Source of the DNA: Rhabdophis nuchalis
Taxonomy: Eukaryota; Chordata; Lepidosauria; Squamata; Natricidae
Reading direction: 5' to 3'
Length of the DNA: 64,000 nucleotides
Assembly: GCA_039707465.1 (NCBI GenBank)
Contig: CM077652.1
Coordinates: 36,620,618-36,684,617, forward strand
Under the pieces are notes generated by a model that searched no databases, was not told the DNA's origin, and saw only the letters and a program-made list of their open reading frames with translations. Positions within the stretch are counted from its first letter, which is position 1. Each line of letters begins with the position of its first letter. Positions 22,860 through 33,580 of this stretch are shown here, piece by piece. Both the position numbers and the translations under genes were made by a program.

Positions 22860-23050
22860 TATGTATGTGTGTATATATGTATGTGTGTATATATGTATAT
22901 ATGTATGTATGTATGTGTGTATATATATATGTATGTATGTGTGTATATATGTATGTATGTATGTATGTGTGTATATATATATGTATGTATGTGTGTATAT
23001 ATGTATATATGTATGTATGTGTATGTGTATGTGTGTGTGTGTGTGTATAT
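22860..23050. repeat. TGTATA/TATG microsatellite
   Basis: Second half of the array split by the L2 tail. It yields artefactual Cys/Tyr/Val-rich frames. Confidence 0.95.
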
Positions 23051-23088
23051 ACTTATTTATTTATTTATCAGCACAAATGCTATATATA

Positions 23089-23258
23089 GCTGATCAGGAA
23101 GAGAACCTGTGGCCTAGTGGCAATTACAACTGCCTCACATGTATTACTTCCCTGGTTTGAATCCCAGGAAGGGTATGGCTAGCTGATGAGAGCTAAATAG
23201 CTTGAAATAGATCGATCCTAGTCTCCCTTGTTTATTTATTTATCAGCACAAACCTAAC
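23089..23258 (+). mobile_element. tRNA-derived SINE, family S1
   Basis: A-box-like TGGCCTAGTGG and B-box-like GGTTTGAATCCC, then AGCTGATGAGAGCTAAATAG and a tail CAGCACAAACCTAACATA. A SINE, not a tRNA gene: no cloverleaf is completed. Confidence 0.82.
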
Positions 23259-23267
23259 ATATATATG

Positions 23268-23302
23268 TACACACACACACACACACGCACACACACACAC
23301 AT
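23268..23302. repeat. CA dinucleotide repeat
   Basis: Directly follows the SINE tail. Confidence 0.93.
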
Positions 23303-23984
23303 ATGCATGCTTTCTTGGCCTTTTCCCCAAATTCAGTGTGCTTTTAGGTACTTCAACAGATTTGCATTTTTGTGCAGATCTTGTACAAAATGTACTTTTT
23401 ATCTTCTCACTTCAGGAAAAGATGAATTTTGGTGCACTGGTGCATTTGATTCCCCTTCTAAAGATTCCCTAAAGGTGTGAACTGGGCAATTCTATTCAAA
23501 TCCAGATGGAACCACTTTCCCTTCTGTCCTTTCCTGCTCCTGAGAAGATTCAGAGAGAGAAACGACAGCCTATTTTTTTAGTGCAAGCTAGAAGGTTTCA
23601 AGTTCTTCTCCTAGGATCAAAAGAAAACTCCAGGTGGAAAAATGGAGAACCAGCTCAAAGGCGCCTATTGAAGCCACCGGCCCTTCGCCCTCAGAAGGCT
23701 GCTGCCCAAAACGCTGTGGAATACCAAGGAAAATAGATGTTCCTCAGTTGTTCTTCTCTGCATGAAAGCCCTGTTGCTATTCTTGGGCACTCTCGTCATC
23801 GAGTTAGACACAGCCAAAGATGGGGGGGGAAACCCTACAGCCTGCAAATTTGATTTCCCAGATAGACTGCAACAGAATTCAAGTTTATTCTGATGCTTTG
23901 GAAAATAGGCTGGTCCTCCTCTTCTTTGATGGGCTGCCACACACAAAAAAGGTATGTGTGTGTCAACTAATTTTCCAAAGTATC
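23303..23984. other. no gene seen
   Basis: No recognised repeat or motif. Confidence 0.4.
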
Positions 23985-24236
23985 TGAGAACAGGACAAGA
24001 AGCAATGGATGGAAGCTAATCAAGGAGAGAAGCAACCTGGAACTAAGGAGAAATTTCCTGACAGTTAGAACAATGAATCAGTGGAACAGAAGTTGCCTCC
24101 AGAACTTGTGGGTGTTCCATCACTGGAGGCTTTTAAGAAGAGATTGGACAACCATTTACCTGGAAGAGTATAGGGTCTCTTTCTGGAGCAGAGGGTTGGA
24201 CTAGAAGACCACCAAGGTCCCTTCCGACTCTGTTAT
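23985..24236 (+). mobile_element. CR1 LINE 3' fragment
   Basis: CAAGGAGAGAAGCAACCTGG, GTGGAACAGAAGTTGCCTCC and GGTTGGACTAGAAGACCACC followed by CCCTTCC-type end words. Confidence 0.9.
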
Positions 24237-24359
24237 TCTTTGGGCCCTTTTGAAATAATCTCCTTCCCCTTCGTGTCCCCTCTCTTTCCTGACTTCACAC
24301 GATTCCCCCTGTGCCATCGGGGCCCTTTTTCCTTACACAAAGAGTCGTCCAAACACAGA

Positions 24360-25328
24360 GACTGATTCAATGGGGTTTTATTGGTTTCCCTTTAACATCT
24401 CAAGTGCTTCAGATCATCCCATGGCGTAGGCGGTACACGAATGTTAAACCTGAAAAAGCAGATGTGTGGCGAAACATCCACCTGGATACAGAGCCATCTT
24501 TTCAGATTCTTGAACCAAGGGTGACATTAAATGCTCGTCCGCTGGGAGAACTTTGGCAGGAATGGAGGGGAGGGGGCGTTTCAGCCCCTTACACCTTGAC
24601 AAAGAGTGTTGAATATGCAAGAGAATACAGAGCCCTTCCAAAGCCCACCAAGACGGCTCAGGGCCACCTCTCTTCCCGCATCGTGGGAGGGAATTGGATT
24701 CCAGGCTGTTTAATGCATGCACACAAGGACAGACAGCCTCGCCCCCAGAGCCTGCCTCCTTCGGGGCATCCAGAAAGGAAGGAGGTGAGGGGCATCGCCC
24801 AAGTCTTTCGGAAGCGCTCGGCTTCACGTTTTCATGCTTGGATTGGTTCCCAGACGCTACGTCTGGATTGAGGCCACAGTCCAAGGCTGTTTTCATGGTG
24901 AGGGAGGGGGGGCGGGCGGGCAGGGGAGGAAGAGCCATGGGGGCCCGGCACCACTTTCCACCTTCTTGATGGGCCTCCAAGCAGTCACCCCCAGAATCGT
25001 TCCCAGGGTCCCCTTGGCGCAAGGCCAAGCCTGGTATTCAGTCTTGGCAACTGAACGAAGAGGGCGGGCTCTTGAGGGGCCCCCGTGCATTCAGACCCAG
25101 GCCACAATCACTCGGCCAAACAACTGGCGGTTTAGGATGTGGCCCCCTAAACAAGCATCCGGTTCAGATCTAGGGAGCACAGCGAGGGTTACTCTTTAGA
25201 AACAAGGTTTTGCTGGTTACGCCATCGAAGGGGAGGGTGGGTCACACATGCAGTCTCAATGATACACCTCTGTACACACACGGCATCTCCAGCGGTCTGA
25301 TCCAAGGCCATCCGGGGACAGGTTGGGC
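24360..25328 (-). other. CACNG3: probable CACNG3 3' untranslated region
   Basis: From the TGA at 25329 leftwards there is about 970 bp without recognisable transposons, unlike most of the window. On the minus strand an AATAAA signal (TTTATT on plus, 24377-24382) is followed within about 25 nt by a GU-rich stretch (CTCTGTGTTTGG), the layout of a cleavage and polyadenylation site near 24355-24362. No other AATAAA was seen on this strand between here and the stop. A 186-codon plus-strand frame across this interval is antisense to the transcript and is not considered a gene. The UTR end is inferred; RNA data would settle it. Confidence 0.6.
24377..24382 (-). terminator. candidate polyadenylation signal AATAAA of CACNG3
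   Basis: Reads TTTATT on the plus strand. It is the only canonical hexamer seen on the minus strand within 1 kb downstream of the stop codon, with a GU-rich element just beyond it. Confidence 0.5.
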
Positions 25329-25843
25329 TCAGACGGGAGTGGTTCGTCTGTTGGCCGGGTTGTTATGCAAAGATTCCTTGAACTCTTTGGGCAGGGAGTT
25401 GTGGATCTGTAAAAAACCATGATCTCTCTCTGAGTTCAGCAAAGTCCCAATAGTCACCTTGGAAGGATCCCTGGAAAGAGTGAACATGGAGATGTCGGTG
25501 GACGGGATGGTGTTAAAGCCTTTGCCGATGGGGGACAGGTCCCTCGACCGTGGCTCGGTGGAGCGGGAGCTGGATCGCCGTCGGAACCGGTAGCGGTAGG
25601 TGGGCAGGCGGGCAAAGGTGGACTTCTTCAGGAGAGCCACGGAGTGGGACTTGGCCCGGATCTGGCGGTGCCTCTCGATGTACATGTGGACAGCAACGAC
25701 ACCGACCATCTCGGCAATGATGAAGGAGAGGGCGCCGAAGTAGAAAGACCACCCGTAGGAATAGCTCTTCTTGGAGTCACTCTGCCCGGGGTCTCCCGCA
25801 TTGGCCGAGATGTAAACTATGATCCCGATGATGTTACTGAGCC
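25329..25843 (-). CDS. CACNG3: CACNG3 terminal coding exon (TARP gamma-3)
   Basis: This is the last coding exon of the voltage-dependent calcium channel gamma-3 subunit, a transmembrane AMPA-receptor regulatory protein that controls receptor trafficking and gating at synapses. It reads [19 protein letters not shown] (rest of membrane segment 3), then a fourth membrane segment around [20 protein letters not shown], then a long cytoplasmic tail. The tail has an Arg/Ser-rich stretch ([18 protein letters not shown]), the kind of region phosphorylated in this family, and ends RRTTPV, a class I PDZ ligand for PSD-95-type scaffolds, before a TGA stop at 25329-25331. [15 protein letters not shown] and [17 protein letters not shown] fit gamma-3 rather than gamma-2 (stargazin). 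The acceptor is CTTTCAG|GG and the first codon is split (G|GG), matching exon 3. It contributes 170 residues plus the split Gly. Identity is from family knowledge; exon limits are read directly. Confidence 0.96.
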
Positions 25844-25927
25844 CTGAAAGGAAGAGCGGAGAGAAAGGCAACGTCAGTTGGGTCTCTGGCATCTGAAAAG
25901 AGACACAATCCAGCTCAGCATCTACTG

Positions 25928-26062
25928 CAGGGGTCTCCAACCTTTACAACTTTAAGTCTGAAGGACTTCAGCTCCCAGACTTCTCCAGCCAGCTTTGCTG
26001 GCTGGAGAAGTCTGGGAGCTGAAGTCCTTCAGACTTAAAGTTGCAAAGGTTGGAGACCCCTG
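25928..26062. mobile_element. palindromic foldback hAT element, copy 3 (CACNG3 intron 3)
   Basis: CAGGGGTCTCCAACC ... GGTTGGAGACCCCTG, arms about 65 bp, duplication ATCTACTG / ATTTACTG (7 of 8). It lies 84 bp from the last exon's acceptor, so it does not touch the usual branch-point zone. Confidence 0.93.
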
Positions 26063-26091
26063 ATTTACTGTCCTTCTGATGCTCTCAATCA

Positions 26092-26155
26092 GTGTTTGTC
26101 AACCTTGGCAATCTTGAGATTCTGGACTTCAATTCCCAGAATCTCCTGGCCACTC
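26092..26155. repeat. half of foldback hAT element
   Basis: CAGTGTTTGTCAACCTTGGC and TGGACTTCAATTCCCAGAAT. Confidence 0.65.
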
Positions 26156-26495
26156 CTTACACAGAGAGACTGCAGGCACCTTTCTAGCATTGGTACTATA
26201 AATAGGCCTGCAGGATTTCCTGTGAATTTATAAATTTCCATTGTGCATTACATAATGGAATCTATCACCATTTAGAGTGTCAGAATGTAATCACAACCGG
26301 CAAGGTGTTCGAGCCTGAAACCAGGGTAGCTGAAGTTTCTGGATCAAGGATCTATTTAGGATCATCCTCCGTCATCCAGACTTTCCTGGCGATGATGGAG
26401 ACCCACAAAGTGCTTCTGATATGATGCCAGAACCCAGGAGAACAATATTTCCTGGTTATTTTTGACATTTTGACAAGTCAACCTACAGTAGATAT

Positions 26496-26623
26496 CAGAG
26501 GTGGGTTTCTGCCAGTTTGGCCCAGATCGGGCAAACCAGTAGTAGCGGTGGTGGGAAGCTCCGCCCACACGCCTGGACACGCGTGAACGAACTGGTAGTA
26601 AAAATAATAGAAACCCACCACTG
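26496..26623. mobile_element. short hAT element in CACNG3 intron 3
   Basis: CAGAGGTGGGTTTCTGCCAG ... TAGAAACCCACCACTG ends over 128 bp. Flanks GTAGATAT / GTAGTGGA agree only partly. Confidence 0.7.
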
Positions 26624-27661
26624 GTAGTGGATCTGTCTTGTGCAAACCTTTTAAGGGCAACAACAGATCCCTCACAGAGGGGAAGTTCATCTGTTGGATC
26701 TCTTTATCCTTTTGTTTTCAACATGGTGTTAGCAATGGTCACCACCCATAATTGCTCTGTGAGGGAGCTTGGTAGTTCTTAAATAGGATAAATAAATAAA
26801 TAAAAATTCAAGGGACATCAAGAGGAACAAGAGCAAGCAATGGGTGAGAGACTCTAAGGCCAGGGTGAGCTAGCATCTCCCAGATCTGTTTTTTTTTAAG
26901 GTTGTATCTGAATTTTCTTTTTAAAAGACCGCAGAGGTTCAGACTTGGAATGGGAGAAGCAACAGGAAAAATGCAAGATGGATTTCAGTGATGAAGATAA
27001 GACAGTGTTCCATGGATCTGACCTTGAAGGTGTGGAAGCCCATGATTAGACGTGTAACATGCATAAAAGGAATGTATAAAAATTCTGAAGGCAAGATAAA
27101 TATGATATTCTTTCTCGTTCCTTTCATGATATCTGCACAGCTCCACATCTGACTCTGTGAAATCCCTGTTTTCTAAGCCTCGCAATTCAAGACTTATTTT
27201 TACTTTTGCAGTTTCTTAATCATAGAGCCCATAAAACTGATCTCATGTAATACTTTGATGTGCTTTCCCTTGTCTAGCTTCACAGAGGCATCGTCCAAAT
27301 ATGATTTCTTTACTTTATTAGATAAAGCCGGTCGTGGTAACTGCAGGATGTTATTAGGGCTTTACTGCTAAGAACAGCCAGTTGTGGCTTAAGGCAATAA
27401 ACCATGGTTGAAATAAATTATGACTTACTGTAAAGCGCAAAAACAAACGTTGTGGTTTGCTAAAACAAACCATTAATGATTGAGCCTTATTTTCTCCCCC
27501 TTCTGTATCTTATCTGTGCATTGTTTTGTAATCCACTTCTATTATATCTATATGGAAAATGCTCCAATATGAAATCAGAGTCCTTAATGTTACAAGCTTA
27601 TTTCATGGTCCTGATCCAGGCTGGTGTCAAACATGGTGAATTGCGTGAAAACGGGACTCAC

Positions 27662-27802
27662 CTGCAGAAACGAAAAAGATGCCCGCGCTCAAGATGACGT
27701 TGAGTTTGCTCTTGTAAAACTCACTGGCCGCCACGCAGAGTCCCCCGAAGAACAGGAGCCCCACGCTGAGGAGGGGGAAGATGCTGGAGGCTCTTACAGC
27801 AC
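27662..27802 (-). CDS. CACNG3: CACNG3 exon 3 (membrane segment 2 and start of segment 3)
   Basis: This 141-nt exon encodes [20 protein letters not shown]..., the second membrane segment, then a short loop (SEFYKSKLN) and the start of the third segment ([12 protein letters not shown]). The acceptor is CCCTCCAG|GT and the donor is CTGCAG|GTGAGT, both canonical. Phase joins cleanly on both sides: exon 2 ends with C and this exon starts GT to make Arg, and this exon ends with G, completed by GG in the last exon to make Gly. The VRASS and [12 protein letters not shown] motifs are typical of the stargazin-like TARPs. Part of the exon is hidden in six-frame view because it has no in-frame Met near its start. 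Confidence 0.95.
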
Positions 27803-28109
27803 CTGGAGGGAGACACGGAGATGGTTGGGGTCGGGAGAGGGCGGCTGCAGCTGGCCCAGGAAGGCTGGAGGCTATCCCAGGGGGTCAGCAGCCTCTGCAG
27901 AGGGGCCAAGAGGACAGCTGCGACTGTGCAGTGAAAGCCCATTTTTCAGGTGTCTCACACGCCTAGAGACTTCGATTATGGCTATCCTCTTTTTTTTCTT
28001 TGAAAAGTTTATTTTTTTTCTCTTACATACAATTATAGGTATATGTTCACATAGTTATTTTTCTTCTTTACATTTGTCATTCCATTTATAAAATTGTAGT
28101 ATATAATTT

Positions 28110-28370
28110 GTGTTGCTTTATTTACCATCCCTTCCACCGGTTTTAACACCCCCTAATTTTCCCTTTCTTTTCTCCCTCCCTCCCTTCTCTACTTTCTTCC
28201 TCCATCCTCTCCTTCCCCTTCCTTCTTCCTTTACCTTTGTCCTATTCCTACTCTTTTTCTTCCTACCCTCTCTCCTTCTCTTTCTCCCTCACCCTCCTCT
28301 CCTTACCTCTTTTTTCCTTCCCTCCTCTTCCTCTCCTCTCCTCTCCTCCTCTCTTCCTTTCTTTTTCTGT
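28110..28370. repeat. polypyrimidine tract
   Basis: Long C/T-rich stretch (CTCC, CTTCC units). The Leu/Pro/Ser/Phe-rich frames are compositional. Confidence 0.85.
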
Positions 28371-28667
28371 TGTTATGGGTGTCTCTTTCCACTCTCACTT
28401 TATGTTTTCTTGGGATGGTATTTCTGCAAACCCAACTGTAGTTTGATCTCTTTCCTTGTTCCTTTTGATCCACTCCTCTATCCCAACTATATTCTTCCCC
28501 TTTATGTCCCACTCTTGAATATATACTTGCTTATGGCCACCATCTTGACTTTTTCAGGCACTCTCCTTGCATAGAGAAATCAGAGTGTTTGCTATCTCTT
28601 TCAGCAGAGCCTATCACCTGTGCTGGGTTTGAGAAAAAGGCGAGAGAAGAGACACTGTTTGGATTAT

Positions 28668-28745
28668 CTGCTCTAACAGAAGGACAGAGTTGGAAGGGAC
28701 GTTGGAGGTCTTCTAACCCAACCCCCTGATCAAGCAGGAATCCTA
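28668..28745 (-). mobile_element. CR1 3' end fragment
   Basis: GAGTTGGAAGGGACGTTGGA and CAACCCCCTGATCAAGCAGG on plus. Confidence 0.85.
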
Positions 28746-28817
28746 GTTCACTATAAATTGTTCTGCAGATGCACAAAGACCCTGAAAAACTATTAGAAAC
28801 CATGCTGGCAACGGCAG

Positions 28818-28936
28818 CAGAGAATGGGGAACCAGTTCGGGGGCGGGGCCTGGGTCACTGTTGGTTCTGCGACCCAGGCCAAATTACCACTACTGGTTCA
28901 TCCAAACCAGTACAAACTGGTAGAAACCCACCTCTG
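28818..28936. mobile_element. partial hAT element
   Basis: Ends ACTGGTAGAAACCCACCTCTG, a family terminus. The left end is uncertain. Confidence 0.55.
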
Positions 28937-29135
28937 GCCTGGCTGGTGGGGAGGGAGGGGGAACTGGGCTGCATGAGCAGTGGGCCAGCACACATGTATG
29001 TGTGCACAGCTCGATTCCCATGATGCACAGACAACTTGACTACAAGTTGAGCTGCATGCCCAGTTGCAATTGAGCCATAACCTGAAGTGGGCTGTGTCCC
29101 AGGGTGGTGGTGGTTGGGGATCCCTGCCCTGTAGC

Positions 29136-29370
29136 ATTCCAGACAAAGGGTTGTCCAATATCTTCTTTAACATCTCCAGTGTTGGGGCACTCACAACTTC
29201 TGGAGGGAAGCTATCTGCTGATTCATTGTTCTAAGTGTCAGGAAGTTTCTCCTTAGTTCTAGGTTGCTTCTCTCCTTCATTAATTTCCATCCGTTGCTTT
29301 TTTTCCTGCCTTCTAGTGGTTGACTCCCTATTCTTTATGGCAGCCCCTCAAATATTGGAAAACCGCTCTA
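29136..29370 (-). mobile_element. CR1 3' fragment
   Basis: Inverted SLEMLKKILDNPLS-like frame, GAAGTTTCTCCTTAGTTCTA and CAGCCCCTCAAATATTGG. Confidence 0.88.
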
Positions 29371-29599
29371 ACAAAAATTAGGAACGAAGGTAATCTCCAT
29401 TAAGGCAATCTCACTGCTTCAGAAAGAAGGCAGTGCTTAGAAAAGGGTTTAGGGTCCCTGTTTCAAAACAGGATCTGGGCACACCTCAATTTCACTCCAC
29501 CCCCCCAAGAGGATTGGTGTGGCTGCCCCATGTATGGGTGAGGCAGCCTTTCCTGACTGAGTCACCCACCTCTTGCCCCACCAGGATCCCTGAACTTAC

Positions 29600-29683
29600 G
29601 CAAGAGATACTCAGCCGCATCCTGTTCATAATCAGCATCTTCTGGGAAATGGTTGATCTGCTTGCAGATTCCTCGGAAGGTCC
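29600..29683 (-). CDS. CACNG3: CACNG3 exon 2 (extracellular loop, claudin-like domain)
   Basis: This 84-nt exon encodes [20 protein letters not shown]... through AAEYLL, the second half of the large first extracellular loop, which in TARPs contacts the AMPA-receptor ligand-binding domain. DADYEQ followed by AEYLLR favours gamma-3. A pyrimidine-rich acceptor (TTTTCCCCCTCAG|GG) and a GTAAGT donor flank it. The first codon is split, so exon 1 must end in a single G, consistent with the conserved Glu-Gly junction. It carries 27 whole codons. The upstream exon (start codon, first membrane segment, GLW motif region) was searched for on this strand out to position 64000 and not seen. Confidence 0.94.
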
Positions 29684-30275
29684 CTGAGGGGGAAAAGAGG
29701 GGGTGGGGATGTGAAGCTCTCGGAAGCACCAGGATGCGGGACCAGAGCAGCCAAGGCTGACAAGGCCTCTGCCTCTCGGGACGATGGGGTCCCTCGGCCA
29801 GCTCCCGCAGTGGAGAAAGAGACGTGGAGCCAGCACCATCCATCTTCCCAGACCCAGGCCATTCTACGACCCTGCCCAAGGTTAGCTCTCCTGCCAGGCC
29901 TGCTTTTTCACCAAAGAGGTTGGACCTCTACCCACCCCTGAAGGTGGAGAAGCATCCCAAAACCGTGTCCAGAATTCATTTAGCTGCGGATTCCCCGTTC
30001 AAAATGCTAAACTCTTCTCTGGGAGAATCCATCGTAATTGTTTTAAAAGAGTTCAATAAAATGAGACAGAAAGCTCCGACATACAGACAGATCCGACCTT
30101 CTAAATCGCCCCCAAGTGCGAAGGTCTTGTGGTTGACGGGACCACATTGCCCATAATTCCCAATCACCCCTGGAATAATTCATGCAATTCTTAGCTGAGG
30201 GTGGTGTGGGCTGTGCATCTTGGGCTTTGCATTCCCGGCTTGCCTGAAGTCGTCTGAATTTAACATACTGTAAAC

Positions 30276-30376
30276 ACACACTCTGTCTCTGTCTCTGTCT
30301 CTGTCTCTCTCTGTCTCTCTGTCTCTCTGTCTGTCTGTCTCTGTCTCTCTGTCTCTCTGTTTCTCTCTCTCTCTCC
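30276..30376. repeat. GTCTCT microsatellite
   Basis: CTGTCT/CTCTCT units. Confidence 0.95.
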
Positions 30377-31039
30377 CTGAGAGGATCATGTCAGTCCATC
30401 CATTCCCTGCTGGCCGGGCTCCTTCTGGATTATCACCCCCATCACATACTCCTAGCTTTCCGGCAGAGCGGTTCCTCTGCTTAATATCGATTCCTTTATT
30501 TAAATTGATATTGCTGTTCTAACAGGATTAATCCCTCGAGGAGACAGAAAAGTTTGGCCATCTCTCTAAAATTCAATGCAAATTGGGTTAAGGAGGCTGA
30601 AAGCAAAGGCAGGCTTACCTCGCCCGTCCCCCACCACACATCCTCCCTCATCCCCCAGCCACCTTAGTGCAGCTGGACCGGCCCCTGGGGTAGCAAAGAC
30701 CACTGTCGTCGGTTTGAGTACCTGGCCAGAAACCCTCTGGTAAGCAAGTGCAGTTCTTATTTTTAATTACACAAATCTCTAAGGTGCTCGCCAGCTTGAG
30801 CTGCTTCCCCTGGTTGTAACTCCTCTCCTTCTGCCTCCCAGCTCACTCTCACGCAGATGGGATCGGCTTTTGCTGTGCAGGTAACATCTGTCTACTTGGA
30901 GTCATAATCCACAAAAACAGTGTCAACCCAAATCATGGATGTTCCTGAAGTGACCCCGTGGTCACCTCTAAGAGCCCTGGAATGATTCTGCCCTCAGATT
31001 GTGGCAGCTCCCACCTTCATAACTATTCCCTTTGGCCAG
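30377..31039. other. repeat-free stretch, candidate conserved non-coding
   Basis: 30420-30610 combines AT-rich motifs (TTAATATCGATTCC, TTTAAATTGATATTG) without any repeat signature. Conservation cannot be judged here. Confidence 0.3.
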
Positions 31040-31395
31040 GTTTTAACAGATTAACAGAGTTGGAAAGGACCTTGTAGGTCATCTAGTCCAACTCCCTGCC
31101 AAAGCAGGAGACCATACACCATTTCTGACAAATGACAGTCCAGTCTCTTCTTGAAAGCCTCCAGTGATGAAGCTCCCACAACTTCCGAAGGCAACTTCTG
31201 TTCTATTGATTGTTCTCACTGTCAGGAAACTTCTCCTTATTTCCAGGTTGAATCTCTCCTTGGTCAGTTTCCATCCATGATTCCTTGTCTGACCTTTGGG
31301 TGCCTTGGAAAATAGCCCCCCCCCCCCCTCTTTGTGGCAGCTCCTGAAATATTGGACAGCTGCTCTTCTGTCTCCCCTGGTCCTTCTCTTCAGTA
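31040..31395 (-). mobile_element. CR1 LINE 3' fragment
   Basis: Minus encodes [20 protein letters not shown] and the RFNLEIRRSFLTVRTINR string. AACAGAGTTGGAAAGGACC marks its 3' end. Confidence 0.92.
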
Positions 31396-32536
31396 GACCA
31401 ACTGAAGCAATCAAGCAATCAAGCTCCTGCATCAAGACAAGAGATTCTCTGGGGCTGGAGTTGAAGGCTGCCCTGTGGTGGGGTCAGTTCTCCACATCTT
31501 CAGAAGTTGCCTGACCCCATTTCTGGACGGAGCGCGAAGGTCTTCTGCGCATACTAATTGGGCCTCTTGGCCCTGGCTGCCTGGCACTCACTTCCGCCGA
31601 GGTCCTGCTTCGGATCATCCTTTCTGGCCATCTAATTTAACTTGCCCTTGGGCCAAGGAGACAATCTTGCTCAAGCCTGCGTCCCATGATGGTGATAACA
31701 ATGGACAAAGTTGCACAACAAACGTGCCCCTGCACAAATCAGGCCAGTGAATGGCCATGTTTGTTCCAGAGATCGTGGCAGTCAGCCTGGGGCTGCGATG
31801 GCAGGACTTAGAGGCCGCCTTGGGATCGCTCTATTATTTAATAAGGGGGGGGGGGAAACCACCCAAATAAAGTGCTCTTCCTCTGCTTGAATTCACCTAT
31901 CAGTTTGCATTCCCCCCCCCCTTCCTAGTTGGCCTTCTGCGGAAGGAGAGCTAATTGCACTATGAGTAATATTGTCTTGTAAACAGTTCAATCTCTCCCC
32001 CCCCCCCAATTAATTGTGTGGCAATGTCTGTTATGACTTCTTAATGAGACTACGATCTAGCCGTAGTGGCTTTTAAGCAGGGGAGCCTTCACTTACTTGC
32101 TGCATTGCCATGTTCATGATTTGGGCGCTCGACTGTAGGCTCAAATTATGATGGTCCTAGGATCATCTTTTGCGACCTTCCTTCCAGAAACAAAACTGGC
32201 AGGGAAGACGCGAGTCACTCCAGGAAGATGCTCACCCTCTCCTTCACCTGTAGCAGCCATTTAACTGAATGACCCACCATCCTTGTTAAACCACCGAGGT
32301 CTTCCTGTTGCTGAGTGTTGCCATCGCATTCGGTTGGGTTTTTTGACTGCATCATTTAGGGATGGGAATTCCAGTCCCAATGCCTGTTGTTAATCAAGGT
32401 AACTGCAGTGGCAGCCGATTGGCCATGCTTAGAGTTCAGCCTACCTAGGAAAAAACCCAGACCACAAAGCAGCCTCTGAATTCAATTTTTATGTTAAGGT
32501 GCACCAAGATGGCTCCAGTTCTCTCGCAGCCTATGG
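31396..32536. other. no gene seen
   Basis: Short poly-G and poly-C runs (31845-31856, 31911-31921, 31998-32009). No repeats recognised. Confidence 0.4.
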
Positions 32537-32544
32537 GTGTGGGG

Positions 32545-32829
32545 CAGGGGTAAAATTCAGCAGGTTCAGACAGGTTCTGGAGAACCAGTAGTGGACATTT
32601 TCAGTAGTTTGGAGAACCAGCAGATACAACCTCTGGTTGGCCCCAGAGTGTGGTGGGAATGGGGATTTTGCAGTATCCTTCCCCTGGAGTGGGGAGGGAG
32701 TGGGGATTTTGCAGTATCCTTCCCCTGGAGTGGGGAGGGAATGGGGATTTTGCAGTATCCTTCCTCTGCCATGGCCACGAAGCCACACTCACAGAACTGG
32801 TAGTTAAAAAAAAAAGAATTTCGCCACTG
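32545..32829 (-). mobile_element. hAT element, family C, copy 3, with internal tandem repeat
   Basis: CAGGGGTAAAATTC ... GAATTTCGCCACTG, with a perfect duplication GTGTGGGG. Three tandem units of about 41-43 bp (GGGGATTTTGCAGTATCC, CCCTGGAGTGGGGAGG) lie at 32650-32770. Confidence 0.92.
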
Positions 32830-32837
32830 GTGTGGGG

Positions 32838-33292
32838 TTTGCTTCTTAAAGCTCATAGCCTGCTGCCTTTTTAAAAAGTTCTGACTGGGTCATGGCCCTG
32901 TGACAGCTCGTCTTCAGCTCCCTGCATTTAGTGCTGCTGGAATCTGCATTGGTATTTTCTCAGTATTTCTTTTTTTATCGCCACCAAAATAACCATCCTG
33001 GCCCCCTCCTTCTGCCTACACCACAGTCGCTGCATCCACTGACATTTTAGAATGCCAGCATTGAGCTTTGGGTTAAGTTTTACATCTTTGATAGATTCAT
33101 TTTTTGTGGGTCCTCATTGTGGCGCAGCGTCTTCTTTAAGCAGTTGACATCAAGGGTAGGGGCTGTGATCAGTGGTGGCAGAAACATTCCAGGGCAGTGC
33201 AGGGCATCGTCTCCTCTATAACAGTGGGATAGGCACATGGTTTTAGGGCACCCTGTTCATTCCCTTGCAAGAGCCCAGCCAGCCACTGAATT
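32838..33292. other. no gene seen
   Basis: No recognised repeat. Confidence 0.4.
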
Positions 33293-33580
33293 AGGGGTGA
33301 CAGGATAGCAGTATTCCAGTATTTGAGGGGCTTCCACAAAGAAGAAGGGCTCAAATTGTCCCCCAAAGCCCCAGAGGGCAGGACAAGAAACAATGGTTGG
33401 AAACTGATCCAAGAGAGAAGCAACCTGGAATTAAGGAGAAACTTCCTAACTGTGAGGACAATTAACCAGTGGAACACCTTCCCTTCAGAAGTCGTGGAGG
33501 TTTTCAAGAAGAGACTCATCTCCTGCTTGATCAGGAGGCTGGACTAGAAGGCCTCCGAGGTCCCTTCTAACGTCTATTCC
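33293..33580 (+). mobile_element. CR1 LINE 3' end
   Basis: Frame RGFHKEEGLKLSPKAPEGRT through RRNFLTVRTINQWNTFPSEV, then CTGGACTAGAAGGCCTCCG and TCCCTTCTAACG. It is followed directly by a CTATT-type tail. Confidence 0.92.

Larger units (their letters stand above)
25844..27661 (-). other. CACNG3: CACNG3 intron 3
   Basis: GT-AG intron of 1,818 bp between exon 3 and the last coding exon. It carries a complete palindromic hAT element (25928-26062) only 84 bp from the acceptor, a half copy of the same family (26092-26155) and a short hAT element with CAGAGGTGGGTTTC / GAAACCCACCACTG ends (26496-26623). The remainder (about 26160-26490 and 26630-27655) shows no recognised repeats. Confidence 0.85.
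27803..29599 (-). other. CACNG3: CACNG3 intron 2
   Basis: GT-AG intron of 1,797 bp. It contains a pyrimidine-rich AT-tailed block (about 27990-28370), two minus-strand CR1 3' fragments (28668-28745 and 29136-29370) and the 3' part of a hAT element ending GAAACCCACCTCTG (to 28936). No other coding sequence was seen. Confidence 0.85.

Noticed and set aside
22453..23160. Cys/Tyr/Val-rich frames
   Set aside because: Translation of TGTATA microsatellites.
23089..23258. tRNA gene, suggested by A and B box motifs (also 43527, 44108, 47098, 49775)
   Set aside because: Multiple dispersed copies with non-tRNA bodies and tails; no complete cloverleaf.
24311..24871. 186-codon plus-strand open frame
   Set aside because: Antisense to the CACNG3 3'UTR, with no known motif.
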